64,000 nt of DNA from GCA-2709075 sp038146865 (GTDB lineage: Bacteria > Pseudomonadota > Alphaproteobacteria > MPNO01 > UBA2964). Position 1 is the first letter of the stretch, and each line of letters begins with the position of its first letter. The notes below the pieces were generated by a model. That model ran no database searches, had not been told where the DNA came from, and saw only the letters and a program-made list of their open reading frames with translations. A program made the translations under genes and the position numbers. Shown piece by piece: positions 50,220 to 58,588 of this stretch. The DNA lies in assembly GCA_038146865.1 (NCBI GenBank), contig JAYQSL010000007.1:682001-746000 (forward strand). The letters are read 5' to 3'.

Positions 50220-51461
50220 ATGCCCAATCCACTATTGAATATGAAGAGACGGTTGAGTATCCCGGTTGATGTCGGTGGTGTTACTGTAGGAGGTGGTGCG
50301 CCGGTAGTTGTCCAGAGTATGACAAATACTGATACCGCCGATGTTGACTCCACCGTTAGACAGGTTGCTGAGTTGGCGCGGGCTGGCTCTGAAATTGTAA
50401 GAATTACGGTAGATCGAGAAGAGGCTGCTGCTGCAGTTCCCCATATTCGTGATCGCTTGATGGTTTTAGGAATTGAAGTTCCTCTCGTCGGTGATTTTCA
50501 CTATATCGGCCATCAATTGCTTACGAAATTTCCTGAATGTGCTGAGGCCTTAGCCAAATATAGGATAAACCCCGGGAATGTTGGTTTTCGTGAGAAACGT
50601 GATCTTCAGTTTTCCACGATGATAGAAGTGGCCCTTAAATACGATCGTCCTGTAAGGATCGGCGTAAATTGGGGTTCCCTCGATCAGGAGATGCTAGCAC
50701 ATCTTATGGATCAAAATGCATCCCAAGAGAAACCAAAAGACCTTTCGGCAGTGACTCGGGAGGCAATGATTCAATCAGCACTGTTGTCTGCGAAGAGAGC
50801 TGAAGAAATTGGTATGCCTTCGGATAAAATTTTAATTTCTGTGAAGGTCTCAGACGTACAAGATTTAATTAAAGTCTACCAAGATATTGGGGCAAGATGC
50901 GATTACGCGTTGCATCTAGGCTTAACTGAAGCGGGCATGGGTTCAAAAGGTATTGTCGCTTCTACGGCCGCAATGGCTATTTTGCTTCAGGAGGGTATTG
51001 GCGATACAATTCGGGTGTCGCTTACGCCAGAACCAGGCGGGGATAGGACAAAAGAAGTAATTATTGCGCAAGAAATATTGCAAACATTGGGGCTTCGGTC
51101 CTTTGCCCCAATGGTAACCTCTTGCCCAGGATGTGGACGAACTACAAGCACAGTCTTTCAGGAATTAGCGGAGAGTATTCAAGAACATATTCGTAACAGG
51201 ATGGTGGTTTGGCGAGAGAACTTTGAGGGGGTAGAAGATATGGTCGTAGCCGTTATGGGCTGTATCGTGAATGGTCCCGGCGAGAGTAAAAATGCCAATA
51301 TTGGTATTAGTTTGCCCGGAACAGGTGAAGAACCAGCCGCGCCAGTCTTTATTGATGGTAAGAAATCGGTAACTTTACGGGGTGCAAAACTCGCTGATGA
51401 TTTCCAAGAATTGGTAGAGGATTATGTTTCCACACATTATTCGCGCCGCGAAAAGATTTAA
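50220..51461 (+). CDS. ispG: 4-Hydroxy-3-methylbut-2-en-1-yl diphosphate synthase (flavodoxin)
   Basis: A 413-residue 4Fe-4S enzyme of the MEP isoprenoid pathway that makes HMBPP from MEcPP. The N-terminus has 'GAPVVVQSMTNTDTADVD' near 24, 'GDFHYIGHQLL' near 91 and 'NPGNVGFREKRD' near 117. The cluster cysteines are in 'TSCPGCGRTT' near 300 and 'MGCIVNGPGESK' near 345. This is the short form of the enzyme without the insert domain of plants. The stop overlaps the convergent EamA gene by 4 bases. Confidence 0.96.
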   Translation: MPNPLLNMKRRLSIPVDVGGVTVGGGAPVVVQSMTNTDTADVDSTVRQVAELARAGSEIVRITVDREEAAAAVPHIRDRLMVLGIEVPLVGDFHYIGHQLLTKFPECAEALAKYRINPGNVGFREKRDLQFSTMIEVALKYDRPVRIGVNWGSLDQEMLAHLMDQNASQEKPKDLSAVTREAMIQSALLSAKRAEEIGMPSDKILISVKVSDVQDLIKVYQDIGARCDYALHLGLTEAGMGSKGIVASTAAMAILLQEGIGDTIRVSLTPEPGGDRTKEVIIAQEILQTLGLRSFAPMVTSCPGCGRTTSTVFQELAESIQEHIRNRMVVWRENFEGVEDMVVAVMGCIVNGPGESKNANIGISLPGTGEEPAAPVFIDGKKSVTLRGAKLADDFQELVEDYVSTHYSRREKI

Positions 51462-52363
51462 CTTTTGTTTACTTGATTATCGGCCGCTTCTTTCTTTGTA
51501 AGGAGGAAAGATGATGAGATGATCACCGCCCCTCCAATCCAAACCCAGACCACCGGCCATTCATTGAACAAAATCAGACCGATTAAAGCGGCAATTGGTA
51601 GGCGTAAAAAATCTAGCACCGTCACGACCGTTGCGTCTGCGGCTGCAAAAGATCGTGCCAGTGTCCGTTGCGTCATTGCGCCAAAAAAGCCAAGCAATAA
51701 AAGCCAAAGAAACTGTTTAAGGTCGGGCGTTTCCCAAACAAATATCGCTCCTATCAGAGCCAATGGTGCCACGAAAAGTCCTTGGTAAAGCGCGATGGTA
51801 TCTGGGTGTTCTGTTCGTGAAAGATATTTAATGAATATTGTATTGCAAACAGTGAGGCCCACTGCGGCAAAAGCGTAAAAGACGCCTTCATTAATTTCAT
51901 TGAAACCAGGTCGAACAATAATTACAGCTCCCAAAAAACCAATACCCATAGCGACCCAGCGCCTTGTCCGTGCTAACTCTCCGAGAATAAGTATTGCTGC
52001 GATGCAGGCAAAAGCCGGTCGGGTAAAGCCAATAGCGGCGATGTCAGCTAACGGGATGTGTATTGCTGCAAAAAAGTAGAGTACAAGGCTTAAATAAGCA
52101 GATATTCCGCGTATCGCAAAAACTTTAGATTTTTTAGTTTCGAGAATTGAAAAACCACGCCTAAAAACAATGGGCGATAGGAAACAGAGGCCAAAGATTG
52201 ATCTGAAAAATACTATTACAAATATGGAGAGCTCCGGAGAGAGATGCCTCGCTATAGACATCATGCCTGTGAATGTCGCACCCGTTAGGCTAATCCAAAC
52301 ACCGGCCCTAACCGGGCCAGGTAATCGCTCGAAGGCCAAGGAAAAGGAGGAGACTAAACTCAT
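51458..52363 (-). CDS. EamA/DMT-family transporter
   Basis: A 301-residue membrane protein with about ten hydrophobic segments in two EamA repeats, the size usual for drug/metabolite transporters. The first repeat contains 'FRSIFGLCFLSP' and 'LADIAAIGFTRPAFACIAA' (in parts), the second 'RSFAAADATVVTVLDFLRLPIAALIG' (in parts). Substrates of this family are rarely predictable; export of amino acids or small metabolites is common. It is convergent with ispG and divergent from arfB. Confidence 0.9.
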   Translation of the reverse strand: MSLVSSFSLAFERLPGPVRAGVWISLTGATFTGMMSIARHLSPELSIFVIVFFRSIFGLCFLSPIVFRRGFSILETKKSKVFAIRGISAYLSLVLYFFAAIHIPLADIAAIGFTRPAFACIAAILILGELARTRRWVAMGIGFLGAVIIVRPGFNEINEGVFYAFAAVGLTVCNTIFIKYLSRTEHPDTIALYQGLFVAPLALIGAIFVWETPDLKQFLWLLLLGFFGAMTQRTLARSFAAADATVVTVLDFLRLPIAALIGLILFNEWPVVWVWIGGAVIISSSFLLTKKEAADNQVNKS

Positions 52364-52445
52364 TCTATTTTTCTATTATTCAACCGTGAAAAGCTTGATT
52401 ATCAAAAATTATTGTTTTTAAGCAAAGGTTACGCTTCATAAAAAA

Positions 52446-52877
52446 ATGGCAAAAGAAAAGATCCAAGTTTCGGGAAACTTAGCGGTACCAGAGAGCCTGT
52501 TGAAGGAAAATTTTGTGAAGTCCTCCGGTCCTGGGGGGCAGAATATAAACAAGGTTGCTACCGCCATTCAGTTATTTTGCGACACTTCAAAAATTTCTTG
52601 GTTAAATTCTAAATCGCGTCAAAAACTAAAATCTCTGGCGGGCACTAATATGACAAAACAAGGGATCTTAGTCATTGAAGCAAACCGTTTTCGAACCCAA
52701 ATTTTAAATAGAAAGGACGCGAGGCAACGACTTCTCCAACTTCTAAGAAAAGCGCTCGTCTCGGACAAAGTGCGTATTAAGACAAGAGCCCCTAAAGCAG
52801 AAAAACTTAAGCGCCTTGAAAATAAGAAAAGAAATTCAGAACTTAAGAGGAGAAGGAGCCAACGCATTGAGCTTTAG
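52446..52877 (+). CDS. arfB: Alternative ribosome-rescue factor ArfB (peptidyl-tRNA hydrolase, GGQ)
   Basis: A 143-residue release-factor-like protein. The catalytic GGQ is at residues 30-32 in 'SSGPGGQNINKVATA', and the C-terminal tail is rich in Lys and Arg ('KLKRLENKKRNSELKRRRSQR' in parts), as needed to enter the empty mRNA channel of stalled ribosomes. It hydrolyses peptidyl-tRNA on non-stop complexes. The stop lies 11 bases inside the next gene's start region. Confidence 0.93.
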   Translation: MAKEKIQVSGNLAVPESLLKENFVKSSGPGGQNINKVATAIQLFCDTSKISWLNSKSRQKLKSLAGTNMTKQGILVIEANRFRTQILNRKDARQRLLQLLRKALVSDKVRIKTRAPKAEKLKRLENKKRNSELKRRRSQRIEL

Positions 52878-53589
52878 GAGTTGTAGGCCTTTAGTAGGTC
52901 TTGTTAAACCCACTATGCGTCCAGGTTCTTTCGAAGAATTAGTTCGTATAGTTCCCAGAGATATCGAATTTCTTCCTCTTCATCAGCATGTTGAGAAGGG
53001 GAGTGAAGACGAATTCAAAGGCGCAATTGATGCTTATTGGAAAGCCGCTGAATCACTCGCTCAACAAGAGGTAAATCTGATACACCTTGCTGGGACCCCG
53101 CCTTTTATGATGTTGGGTCCTGAGGAAGAAAGAAAATTAGCGGGTCGTTGGAAGCAAGAATTCAATACACAGATCTCAATTGCGCCAGAGCTTGATGCAT
53201 CTGCTTTGCGAGCGCTCCGGGTCCAAAATCTGATTGGCGTCACCTACTCTGAATTCCAGAACAGTTTGTCGGAAGCTTATATGCGCGAGGCGGGCTTCAA
53301 TGTTTTGGCGATGGAACCGATAAAAAGCTCTTTTGAAGGTGCGAGTGAAATCTCCTCGTCCCTTGTTTATGCTCATATTAGAAAAAACATGCTTAGGCAT
53401 CCCCGAGCAGATGGAATTTACATTCAAGGGAATGCTTGGCGGGTGATAAATATCATCGATAAGGTAGAGTCCGACTTTGGTGTGCCAGTTGTACACGCGA
53501 ACTGTGCCTTAAGCTGGCGTATCCAAAAAATTTTTGGAATGCATCGTCCAAAGGATGGTTTTGGTCAGCTAATAAGGCAACTCCCTTGA
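52867..53589 (+). CDS. Asp/Glu racemase-superfamily protein (maleate isomerase/arylmalonate decarboxylase-like)
   Basis: A 240-residue two-lobed protein. The first strand 'LVGLVKPTMRPGSFEEL' near 10, 'LIHLAGTPPFMMLGPEEE' near 75, 'ALRVQNLIGVTYSEFQ' near 117 and 'VVHANCALSWRIQK' near 205 match the maleate cis-trans isomerase/AMDase branch. The second-lobe cysteine is present, while the first-lobe position shows 'AGTPP' without a cysteine, as in single-cysteine decarboxylase-type members. The start is TTG 52867, with GGAG about 10 bases upstream; it overlaps the arfB stop by 11 bases. The substrate is unknown. Confidence 0.75.
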   Translation: MSFRSCRPLVGLVKPTMRPGSFEELVRIVPRDIEFLPLHQHVEKGSEDEFKGAIDAYWKAAESLAQQEVNLIHLAGTPPFMMLGPEEERKLAGRWKQEFNTQISIAPELDASALRALRVQNLIGVTYSEFQNSLSEAYMREAGFNVLAMEPIKSSFEGASEISSSLVYAHIRKNMLRHPRADGIYIQGNAWRVINIIDKVESDFGVPVVHANCALSWRIQKIFGMHRPKDGFGQLIRQLP

Positions 53590-53837
53590 TTGAAAAATCT
53601 CTCCAAGCCGGCCTCCGACCCGTGTCAAATTAGACCAAGGGTTAAATCGTATCTGGCTAAATGCTTGGCCTTTAATGCAGATTTTTTAGAAAACTAAACA
53701 GGGCGTTAGGGATCCGGTGCTTGGATCGACGGCGTTATTTTCTTTTCTAGTGTCGTTGCTGCTGATATCTAAATGGTTACGACAACCGGGGTATTGATTG
53801 TTCGTTCTTATTTACTCATCCGTTAACAGCTCAAAGA

Positions 53838-54561
53838 TTAGTACATGTGTTGCCCACCATTGATTGATAGGGTCGCACCTGTGATAAAGTCTGCTTCATC
53901 CGCAACCAGAAACTTTACACCTCTGGAGATATCACTAGCAGTGCCCAAGCGTCCTGCAGGGATACGTTGGATGATCTTTTCCAATACATTTTCGGGTACG
54001 GCTCTAACCATATCAGTGTCAACATAACCGGGGGCAATGGCGTTGACTGTGATACCCAACGCGGCCCCTTCCTGGGCAAGGGCTTTTGTGAAACCGTGAA
54101 TTCCAGATTTTGCTGCGGCATAATTGACTTGACCCGTATTGTCCTGCTTGGCCATTTATCGAGCCGATATTTACAATACGTCCAAATTTCCGCTCTCGCA
54201 TTCCATCGATGACGCAACGCGCCATATTAAAACAACCCCCGAGATTAGTATCGATCACTGCCTGCCAGTTCTCTGGCTTCATTCGGTGCATGGTTCCATC
54301 TCGTGTAATCCCGGCATTGTTCACTAAGATGTCAACTGATCCAATCTCACTTTCTATTAGGTCCATCCCAACTTGGCATGCGTTGAAGTCACTGACATCT
54401 ATTTTGTAAACGGGAATACCATGTTCCTTATTGAATTGAGTGGCTGCCTCTTCATTGCCAGCGAAAACGGCTGCTACCTTATATCCAGAATTGTTTAGCT
54501 CAATACTTATAGCGGCGCCTATTCCTCTGGTTCCGCCTGTTACAACTGCCACTCTGTTCAT
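53838..54561 (-). pseudogene. phaB: Acetoacetyl-CoA reductase (phaB) interrupted by a one-base frameshift
   Basis: Two overlapping frames together encode a normal SDR of about 241 residues. The first (from ATG 54561) runs through 'VTGGTRGIGAA', 'NNAGITRDGTMHRM' and 'GRIVNIGSINGQAGQYG' and then loses homology. The second resumes at 'QVNYAAAKSGIHGF' with the catalytic Tyr-x3-Lys and continues to 'GATLSINGGQHMY'. An extra base near 54132 accounts for the break. The rest of the gene is undamaged, so a recent mutation or a sequencing error is likely. PhaB makes (R)-3-hydroxybutyryl-CoA with NADPH for PHB synthesis. It follows phaA by 24 bases. Confidence 0.88.
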
Positions 54562-54585
54562 TGGTTTACCTTTCTTCTGGGGTGC

Positions 54586-55761
54586 TTAATCTCTTGCGAG
54601 ACACATGGCTATTCCCATCCCACCGCCGATGCATAGGGTCACTAAACCCTTTTTAGCTTCTCGTTTTTCCATCTCGTGCAATAAAGTCACAAGCACTCTT
54701 GCTCCGGATGCTCCGATTGGGTGACCAATAGCAATTGCCCCACCATTCACATTTACAATATCTGGGTTGAGGCCAAGATCTCTGCAGACAGCAATAGCTT
54801 GTGCTGCAAAAGCTTCATTAGCTTCGATTAGATCTAACTCCTCTGCAGACCAACCCGCTTTTTTGAGAGCTTTTTGACTGGCAGGAATAGGGCCAGATCC
54901 CATAACGGCGGGCTCTACGCCGGCTTGTGCCCACGATACAATTCGGGCCATTGGAGTGAGGTTTCTTCTTAATGCCGAAGATGCGGACATAAGCGTCACT
55001 GCAGCTGCGCCGTCATTAATTCCTGACGCATTTCCGGCGGTGACGGTGCCATCTTTAGAAAAGGCCGGCCTCAGAGTTGCCAATGTATCAGCGGTAGTTC
55101 CATGCCGTGGGTACTCATCCTCGCCGAATGTTTGATCGCCTTTTCGCGTTTTTATGAGTAAGGGAATAATTTCCTCTTTGAATTTATTCGCTTTTTGGGC
55201 AGCTTCAGCGCGTTGTTGAGATTGCGCAGCAAACGCATCTTGTTCGTCTCTACTAATTTGCCATTGGGTCGCGATATTCTCCGCAGTACAGCCCATATGG
55301 TATCCATTAAAATAATCCCACAGACCATCTTGGATCATTGTGTCAATAAGGTTTGAATTACCCATTTTTACACCACCCCTCAGCTGCGCGCAGTGGGGGG
55401 ATTGGCTCATGCTTTCTTGTCCGCCCGCGATTACGATTTGAGAATCGCCAGTTTTAATCGCTTGAGCACCGATAGCGACCGATCTTAACCCAGAGCCGCA
55501 TACTTGATTAAGTCCCCAGGCTGATACTTCCACTGGAAGTCCTGCGTTTATTGCGGCCTGACGCGCAGGGTTTTGTCCTGCGCCCGCGGTGAGAACCTGC
55601 CCTAAGATTACCTCTGAGACTTCGTTTCCATCGAGGTGGCTACGTTCCAAATTTTCTTTAATGACGGCTTGTCCCAGATCGGATGCAGATAGGTCTTTCA
55701 ACGATCCGTTGAAGCTCCCGACGGGAGTTCTAACTGCGCTGGTGATTACAATTTCTTCCAT
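54586..55761 (-). CDS. phaA: Acetyl-CoA acetyltransferase (beta-ketothiolase)
   Basis: A 391-residue thiolase. The nucleophile is Cys88 in 'NQVCGSGLRSV', the catalytic histidine lies in 'GGAIAIGHPIGASGAR' near 345, and the second cysteine in 'TLCIGGGMG' near 378. It condenses two acetyl-CoA to acetoacetyl-CoA. The next gene is phaB, so the pair feeds poly-3-hydroxybutyrate synthesis or works in acetoacetyl-CoA breakdown. No PHA synthase is in the window. Confidence 0.95.
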   Translation of the reverse strand: MEEIVITSAVRTPVGSFNGSLKDLSASDLGQAVIKENLERSHLDGNEVSEVILGQVLTAGAGQNPARQAAINAGLPVEVSAWGLNQVCGSGLRSVAIGAQAIKTGDSQIVIAGGQESMSQSPHCAQLRGGVKMGNSNLIDTMIQDGLWDYFNGYHMGCTAENIATQWQISRDEQDAFAAQSQQRAEAAQKANKFKEEIIPLLIKTRKGDQTFGEDEYPRHGTTADTLATLRPAFSKDGTVTAGNASGINDGAAAVTLMSASSALRRNLTPMARIVSWAQAGVEPAVMGSGPIPASQKALKKAGWSAEELDLIEANEAFAAQAIAVCRDLGLNPDIVNVNGGAIAIGHPIGASGARVLVTLLHEMEKREAKKGLVTLCIGGGMGIAMCLARD

Positions 55762-55845
55762 TTAAACCTCTCCTTTGGCCTATAACTTGATAATGAGATT
55801 TTCTTAGAAATTCAAAAACTAAATTGGAATGGCTGATTTGCTATT

Positions 55846-55886
55846 AATGCATAACAAGGTCAGTAATACTGACCTTGTTATGCATT
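55846..55886. repeat. Perfect 19-base inverted repeat between phaA and msrB
   Basis: AATGCATAACAAGGTCAGT (55846-55864) is followed, after AAT, by its exact reverse complement (55868-55886). The site lies about 85 bases upstream of the phaA start and 120 upstream of msrB, which are divergent. No T-run follows on either strand, so it is not a standard terminator, and in a divergent promoter region none is needed. An operator, or a short mobile or repeated palindrome, are the options. Confidence 0.8.
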
Positions 55887-56005
55887 GGATCCAAATTATC
55901 AAAGGAAAACGTTAGAATTTTTTTGTCTCAATTGGGTTTCTATATTTGCCGGTTTAATTTTGTATCGATATTCTCCCTAGAGTCTTTCAATTGGGAGTTT
56001 TCGCG

Positions 56006-56422
56006 ATGGTAGATAGAGTTGAGAAGACAGATGCGGAATGGCGTGAAGAACTGACCGCGGAACAGTTTCATGTTTGCCGGCAGGCCGGCACAGAGAGGCC
56101 ATTCACCGGAAAATACAACGATTTTAAGGGCGTAGGTCAGTTTCATTGCTCATGCTGTGGGAACCCATTATTTGAATCTGCAACGAAGTTTAACTCTGGC
56201 ACAGGTTGGCCAAGTTTCTATCAGCCAATCAGTAAAGAGGCAGTCAACTACACCAAAGATTACGCCTTCCTTATGGAAAGGATAGAGGTTACCTGTGCGT
56301 CTTGTGATGCCCACCTTGGACATGTTTTTAACGATGGACCGCAGCCCACCGGCAAAAGGTATTGCATGAATTCGGTATCTCTTGATTTTGTTGGTGATAG
56401 CTCTGAAAGTGAAAAGTCTTGA
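56006..56422 (+). CDS. msrB: Peptide-methionine (R)-S-oxide reductase MsrB
   Basis: A 138-residue repair enzyme that reduces methionine-R-sulfoxide in proteins. Zinc ligands are two CxxC pairs, Cys48/Cys51 ('FHCSCCG') and Cys97/Cys100 ('VTCASCD'). The catalytic cysteine is Cys120 in 'KRYCMNSVSLDF', and 'GTGWPSFYQP' near 66 is the substrate site. It has no signal peptide. The ATG 56006 follows GGGAG. Its stop overlaps the TTG start of the next gene by 3 bases. Confidence 0.96.
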   Translation: MVDRVEKTDAEWREELTAEQFHVCRQAGTERPFTGKYNDFKGVGQFHCSCCGNPLFESATKFNSGTGWPSFYQPISKEAVNYTKDYAFLMERIEVTCASCDAHLGHVFNDGPQPTGKRYCMNSVSLDFVGDSSESEKS

Positions 56423-57273
56423 TAGGTGTCACTTGCGCCGGTGGTAAAACAGGAAAAGCCATCATATCGCATCTCGCTGGCCATGGAAAAAAAGTCCGGG
56501 CGATTGTGAGGCATCCGAAGTCTTTAGAAAATATAAGGGATTTTGGGGCGGTAGAGCTTGTTGCCTGTGACCTCTCCGATAGAGAAGGACTAGATAGAGC
56601 ATTTCATGGTTTGGAGCAGCTCTATTACATAGCACCTAACATGGATCCGAACGAATATTCTTTTGGGCTGAATGTTTTAGCATCCTGCATTGAGGTGGGC
56701 ATAAAAAAAATTGTATTTCATTCCATGCTGCACACTCAAATACAGGCTCTTCCTCACCATTTTGAACGAAGTCGTGTCGAAGAGGAAATTATTAACTCCG
56801 GTTTAAAGTTCGTTATTTTACAGTGCGGGTCTTACATGCAAAATATGCTTCCGAGTTGGTCAAAAATGCTCGAGACCGGTATTCATTCAATGCCATATGA
56901 CGCAGATACATCGATGAGTTTGGTCGATTTAAAAGACGTGTGCGAAGTAGCAGAAGAAACCCTTCATTCGAACGAATACGATTTTGGAATGTTCGAAATC
57001 GCGGGCACTCCAATTACTATGATTGAAAAAGCGTCGATCCTATCGGAAATATTAGGTCAGGAAATCAAACCGAAGAAAACGGATCTAGAGGAAGTTTTAG
57101 CTCACGCAAGGTCCATGGGTTTCAGTGAATATGCTTTGAATTCTTTAAAGCAGATGTTTCCTTACTATGACCGGCATGGGCTGATTGCCTCTTCCAAGAG
57201 CCTTGAGAATATTTTAGGTCGCAAACCCACTGATTTCAGGACATTTGTTAAGAACATTTCTGATATTCAGTGA
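56419..57273 (+). CDS. NmrA-like NAD(P)-binding protein (atypical SDR)
   Basis: A 284-residue Rossmann protein of the NmrA/QOR2 type. The nucleotide loop 'VTCAGGKTGKAII' is at residues 4-16, with 'AIVRHPKSL' at the second strand and 'VACDLSDREGLDRAF' near 51. The typical YxxxK is absent, as in this group. Members act as redox sensors or as reductases of quinones and similar compounds. The TTG start overlaps the msrB stop (TTGA), so the two are translationally coupled, which hints at a role in oxidative stress. Confidence 0.85.
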   Translation: MIGVTCAGGKTGKAIISHLAGHGKKVRAIVRHPKSLENIRDFGAVELVACDLSDREGLDRAFHGLEQLYYIAPNMDPNEYSFGLNVLASCIEVGIKKIVFHSMLHTQIQALPHHFERSRVEEEIINSGLKFVILQCGSYMQNMLPSWSKMLETGIHSMPYDADTSMSLVDLKDVCEVAEETLHSNEYDFGMFEIAGTPITMIEKASILSEILGQEIKPKKTDLEEVLAHARSMGFSEYALNSLKQMFPYYDRHGLIASSKSLENILGRKPTDFRTFVKNISDIQ

Positions 57274-57364
57274 CACGATTAATGGACAAAGAGGTTGATT
57301 GCTCCCCGGAGGCGGCGAGCCAAGGTAATTCTTATTTTTACAAGGAGGTCTTTTCTTTGGTCCC

Positions 57365-57997
57365 CTATCTCTCGTATATCGTAGCTTGAATAGGTTGCCC
57401 AAAATTCGGGGCAGCTAAGTCAGGGCAGGCGGAGGCTGCAACCGCTAGGTCCATTTCCGCTTGAAAATCGACATAAATCGGATCCGATGGCCTGTTTGGG
57501 CTGTGATTAATTTGCCCGGATTCGACATCGATGTCGACATGCTGAAAGATATTGAGAGGGCTCGGGATGAGCTCTGGAGGAATTTTCCATTCGCTAAATC
57601 CGTCAATAAGGTTTTCCCAGCAGCCATGATCGGGGATCGGAATATCATCGCCATGATGATACTGGTTTAAGCGTCCCTCCTCCTTGGCACGGGCATAGCG
57701 GGGGCCAGAGCAAGTGCCATATTGCAGATCATGGTACCCTTGCCCAGAAAACTGATCCTCAACGATCGTCATCATCGGGTTGTTAAGTTTGCTAAAAAGC
57801 TGATCCCCGGTCGAGATCCATATCTTCATGTTGTAGACCTTGGTTCTCGCCTGATCGAACCGTTCGTTGAGGTTGTGAAGGTTGATGCAGGCAAAATCTA
57901 CGATTGTTTTCGCCTTTATCCTCAAAATTTGCCCTTTTTGCATTGAATGACCCCAACCTGTATTGGCAGGGACGAAGTCGTCTACAATGATTTTCAT
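57365..57997 (-). CDS. DUF1989 (urea carboxylase-associated family) protein, third of three tandem copies
   Basis: A 210-residue DUF1989 protein. The metal-site region reads 'GYHDLQYGTCSGPRY' near 98 and 'DHGCWENLIDGF' near 133; 'SPLNIFQHVDID' near 154, 'PSDPIYVDFQAEMDLAVAASACPDL' (in parts) near 180 follow the family. Known relatives are the urea-carboxylase-associated proteins and the CgdAB carboxyguanidine deiminase subunits, which act on carboxylated urea or guanidine. No carboxylase gene is in the window. GGAG lies 7 bases before the ATG. It is last in the minus-strand set of three. Confidence 0.88.
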   Translation of the reverse strand: MKIIVDDFVPANTGWGHSMQKGQILRIKAKTIVDFACINLHNLNERFDQARTKVYNMKIWISTGDQLFSKLNNPMMTIVEDQFSGQGYHDLQYGTCSGPRYARAKEEGRLNQYHHGDDIPIPDHGCWENLIDGFSEWKIPPELIPSPLNIFQHVDIDVESGQINHSPNRPSDPIYVDFQAEMDLAVAASACPDLAAPNFGQPIQATIYER

Positions 57998-58025
57998 GAG
58001 GTTTCTCCGCTCGGAATTTATTCTT

Positions 58026-58565
58026 TTATAAGATGGTTACGATACAGTCGGCGCCAGATGCGGATAGTTCCGCAGAGGGACAATTGGTAAGAGCGCATAC
58101 CAAATCTATTTCCGCTTTTAATTCGATATCGACGAGGTCCAAAGGGCCTTTCGGGCTTGGTTTTATTTGGCCGCTAGGAGAAATTTTCAAGTTCCTGAAT
58201 AAACCCATGGGGTCAGGTAAGTCGGCTAAGGTCATGCTTTTAACTGTGCCCAGGGTTTTTAGCATTAGGTCAGGACATCCGTGGCTCGATTGCAAGTCAT
58301 GCAAGCCAATCCCAGAGAACCCGTCCTTTATAAACTTCATCATGGGATTATTTTGTTTGCTAAAAAGTCGATGATTGACGGTTGGATACATATTTAAGTT
58401 GTAGATCCGTGTCCGGGCCGTATCAAAATATTCTTTAAAGTTGTCTTTCTCAAAACAATTAAAGTCGATCATGCTTTTTGCGGTAATTCTCAGAACTTGA
58501 CCAGTTTTTACTTCGCCGGTCCAGCCCTCATGTGGTCGTAAAGTCGTCTGAGTTGTAGCGGACAT
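58026..58565 (-). CDS. DUF1989 protein, shortened middle copy
   Basis: A 179-residue DUF1989 protein. The N- and C-terminal parts match its neighbours ('VKTGQVLRITAKSMIDFNCF' in parts, 'NNPMMKFIKDGFSGIGLHDLQ', 'VDIELKAEIDLVCALTNCPS'). The central segment is about 35 residues shorter: 'HDLQSSHGCPDLM' joins what are two separate metal-loop elements in the other copies, and the loop with the first cysteine is gone. It may be a non-catalytic subunit. The start at 58565 has GGAG nine bases upstream; an ATG at 58580 is also in frame. Confidence 0.85.
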   Translation of the reverse strand: MSATTQTTLRPHEGWTGEVKTGQVLRITAKSMIDFNCFEKDNFKEYFDTARTRIYNLNMYPTVNHRLFSKQNNPMMKFIKDGFSGIGLHDLQSSHGCPDLMLKTLGTVKSMTLADLPDPMGLFRNLKISPSGQIKPSPKGPLDLVDIELKAEIDLVCALTNCPSAELSASGADCIVTIL

Positions 58566-58588
58566 CAACCATTTCTCCATATTGGCAC

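Noticed and set aside
55846..55886. Perfect inverted repeat as a transcription terminator
   Set aside because: It lies upstream of two divergent genes, where no transcript needs to end, and has no T-run on either side.
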